A stretch of 7,109 nt of DNA from Acidobacteriota bacterium. GTDB taxonomy: Bacteria > Acidobacteriota > Holophagae > Thermotomaculales > Thermotomaculaceae. The notes under the pieces were generated by a model. That model was not told where the DNA came from. It was given only the letters and a program-made list of their open reading frames with translations, and made no database searches. Positions 5,820-7,109 of this stretch are shown here, piece after piece (within the stretch, counting starts at the first letter, position 1; every line of letters starts with the position of its first letter). Made by a program: the position numbers and the translations under genes. The stretch is from contig QMQE01000133.1 in assembly GCA_003650445.1 (NCBI GenBank), positions 1-7,109 on the forward strand, given 5' to 3'.

Positions 5820-7109
5820 ATGCTGATCAATATTAGTCGGGTTTGCAAATCGTTTGGTGCTGCAGAAGTTCTGAAAAATGTGACTTTTCAATTGGATCGG
5901 GGCGACAGGGTCGGTGTAGTGGGAGAAAACGGTACCGGTAAGACAACCTTTTTGAATATTGTGTCCGGGATCCTTGCCCCTGATGATGGATCGGTGGCGG
6001 TGAAGCGGGGGCTTCGGGTGGGCTATGTGGCGCAATTGGCCCCGGCACCTGAAAATATCACGGTACGGGACTATGTCCGTCTCGGAGATGAACGGATTGT
6101 CGAACTGGAAAGCCGCCTCAAGGCGATTGAGGACGGTGCCCCCCATGACCCCCATGAGCTGGATACCCTGCTTCATCAGTACGATATGCTGGGCGGCTAT
6201 CGCTATGATGCCAGAGTATCCGGAATCCTCCAGGGATTGGGCATTCCCCATCTTCAGGATAGGCAGGCATCGGAAATCAGCGGAGGAGAGCTTCGCCGGG
6301 TGATGCTGGCCCGTGTTTTTGCTTCCCATTCAGATGTGTTGCTGCTGGATGAACCTACCAACCACCTTGATGTGTACGCGGTGGACTGGCTGGAGGGGTT
6401 TTTGCGTTCAACAGATTCGGCTACGGTGATTGTGTCCCATGACCGTTATTTGCTGGATAAGGCGGTGAATCGGATTGTGGCATTTAACAATGGAAAGCAA
6501 TTGAATTTTACCGGGAATTTTTCTGCCTATGAGAAGCAGCGGAAGGCAATGGAAGAGCAGAACCGGAAAAAATATCTGGAGCAGAAGCAGTTCCGGGATA
6601 AGGAGATGGATTTTATACGCCGGAATATGGCGGGGCAGAAGACGAAACAGGCCCAGTCCCGGTTAAAACGGTTGGAAAAGATGGAGTGGACGGAACGGGA
6701 CCTGTTTCGTTTTCGCCGTTTCAAGTTATCGTTTACGGGCACCGGACGGCGGAATAAAGAGCTGGTGAACCTGAAAAATTTGTCTGTGGGTTATGGAAAC
6801 CCGGTGCTTTCGGGGCTTGACCGCCTGATTCGCCGGGGAGACAGGATTGGGATTATCGGGCGAAATGGCTCGGGGAAGAGTACACTGTTGAAGACAATCG
6901 CGGGGCAGGTGGTGCCTCTTTCAGGTGAGCTGTGGCTTGCAGAAAACCTCAAAATAGGGTATTTTGACCAGGATGTTCAACTGCCGGTTCCGGGTGGAAC
7001 GGTCAGTGGCCAGCTTTTGGCCATGGACCCGAGTTTTCGAAATGAGGACCTGGCATCTTATCTGGCCCGGTTCTATTTTTTCGGGGATGACCTGGACAAA
7101 CCGATTTCC
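5820..7109 (+). CDS. ABC-F family ATPase (ribosome-associated), 3' end beyond window
   Basis: The window shows the first 430 codons, without a stop, of a soluble twin-ATPase protein of the ABC-F family. These proteins bind the ribosomal E site and modulate translation or protect against antibiotics. Domain 1 has Walker A GENGTGKT (35-42), signature SGGEL (154-158), Walker B ending LLLLDEP (173-179, catalytic Glu178), the NHLD loop (181-184) and H-loop His207. The basic, helical linker (about 238-290) contains FIRRNMAGQKTKQAQSRLKR, the part that contacts P-site tRNA in relatives. Domain 2 has Walker A GRNGSGKS (347-354); its signature, Walker B and H-loop lie beyond the edge. There are no membrane segments, which excludes a transporter. 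The segment between Walker A and signature is of ordinary length, so the arm is short. The ATG is preceded by GAGGTG at 5804-5809 with 10-nt spacing. Subfamily (Uup/YdiF/EttA-like or a resistance type) cannot be settled from this part. Confidence 0.95.
   Translation, partial: MLINISRVCKSFGAAEVLKNVTFQLDRGDRVGVVGENGTGKTTFLNIVSGILAPDDGSVAVKRGLRVGYVAQLAPAPENITVRDYVRLGDERIVELESRLKAIEDGAPHDPHELDTLLHQYDMLGGYRYDARVSGILQGLGIPHLQDRQASEISGGELRRVMLARVFASHSDVLLLDEPTNHLDVYAVDWLEGFLRSTDSATVIVSHDRYLLDKAVNRIVAFNNGKQLNFTGNFSAYEKQRKAMEEQNRKKYLEQKQFRDKEMDFIRRNMAGQKTKQAQSRLKRLEKMEWTERDLFRFRRFKLSFTGTGRRNKELVNLKNLSVGYGNPVLSGLDRLIRRGDRIGIIGRNGSGKSTLLKTIAGQVVPLSGELWLAENLKIGYFDQDVQLPVPGGTVSGQLLAMDPSFRNEDLASYLARFYFFGDDLDKPIS

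Noticed and set aside
5739..6329. A 196-codon minus-strand open frame over the leader and start of the ABC-F gene
   Set aside because: It overlaps the Walker A and arm coding region of the ABC-F gene on the other strand and resembles no protein; the ABC-F reading is unambiguous.

Overview
This window comes from a diderm (Gram-negative type) bacterium. The evidence is a lipoprotein signal with Gln at the position after the lipobox Cys, plus a long Sec-secreted beta-rich protein. Base composition looks intermediate, and the secreted gene looks more AT-rich than its neighbours by eye. The phylum cannot be fixed. The two-module N-terminus of the secreted protein, short tandem repeats between genes and an M2-type peptidase lipoprotein remind me of Acidobacteriota/Aminicenantes-like genomes, but that is only an impression.

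Layout, left to right. Positions 1-187 hold no convincing gene. They carry a 7-bp tandem repeat (TCACAAG, 146-191) that abuts and supplies the stop codon of the next gene. Positions 188-3311 are a minus-strand pair: cysS (cysteinyl-tRNA synthetase, 1920-3311) comes first and an M2/ACE-like zinc peptidase lipoprotein (188-1885) lies 34 nt downstream. They probably share a transcript from an extended -10 promoter just upstream of cysS. Positions 3312-3641 are a divergent intergenic region with a pyrimidine-rich repeat, a small imperfect palindrome and a T-tract. Positions 3642-5444 encode a 600-residue exported protein of unknown function: signal peptide, two related N-terminal beta modules and a propeller-like C-terminal half. 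Positions 5445-5819 are a non-coding stretch with a terminator-like hairpin that has a competing alternative fold, and a 13-bp direct repeat. From 5820 to the window end runs the first 430 codons of an ABC-F family ATPase. This gene is open at the right edge.

The genes do not form an obvious pathway. cysS and the ABC-F gene both concern translation, and the peptidase and the secreted protein both act in the cell envelope. No mobile element, CRISPR array, tRNA or rRNA was seen. I found no clear new multi-gene system. The items most worth a second look are the exported two-module/propeller protein, the possible leader control of the ABC-F gene, and the heptamer array at the end of the peptidase gene.
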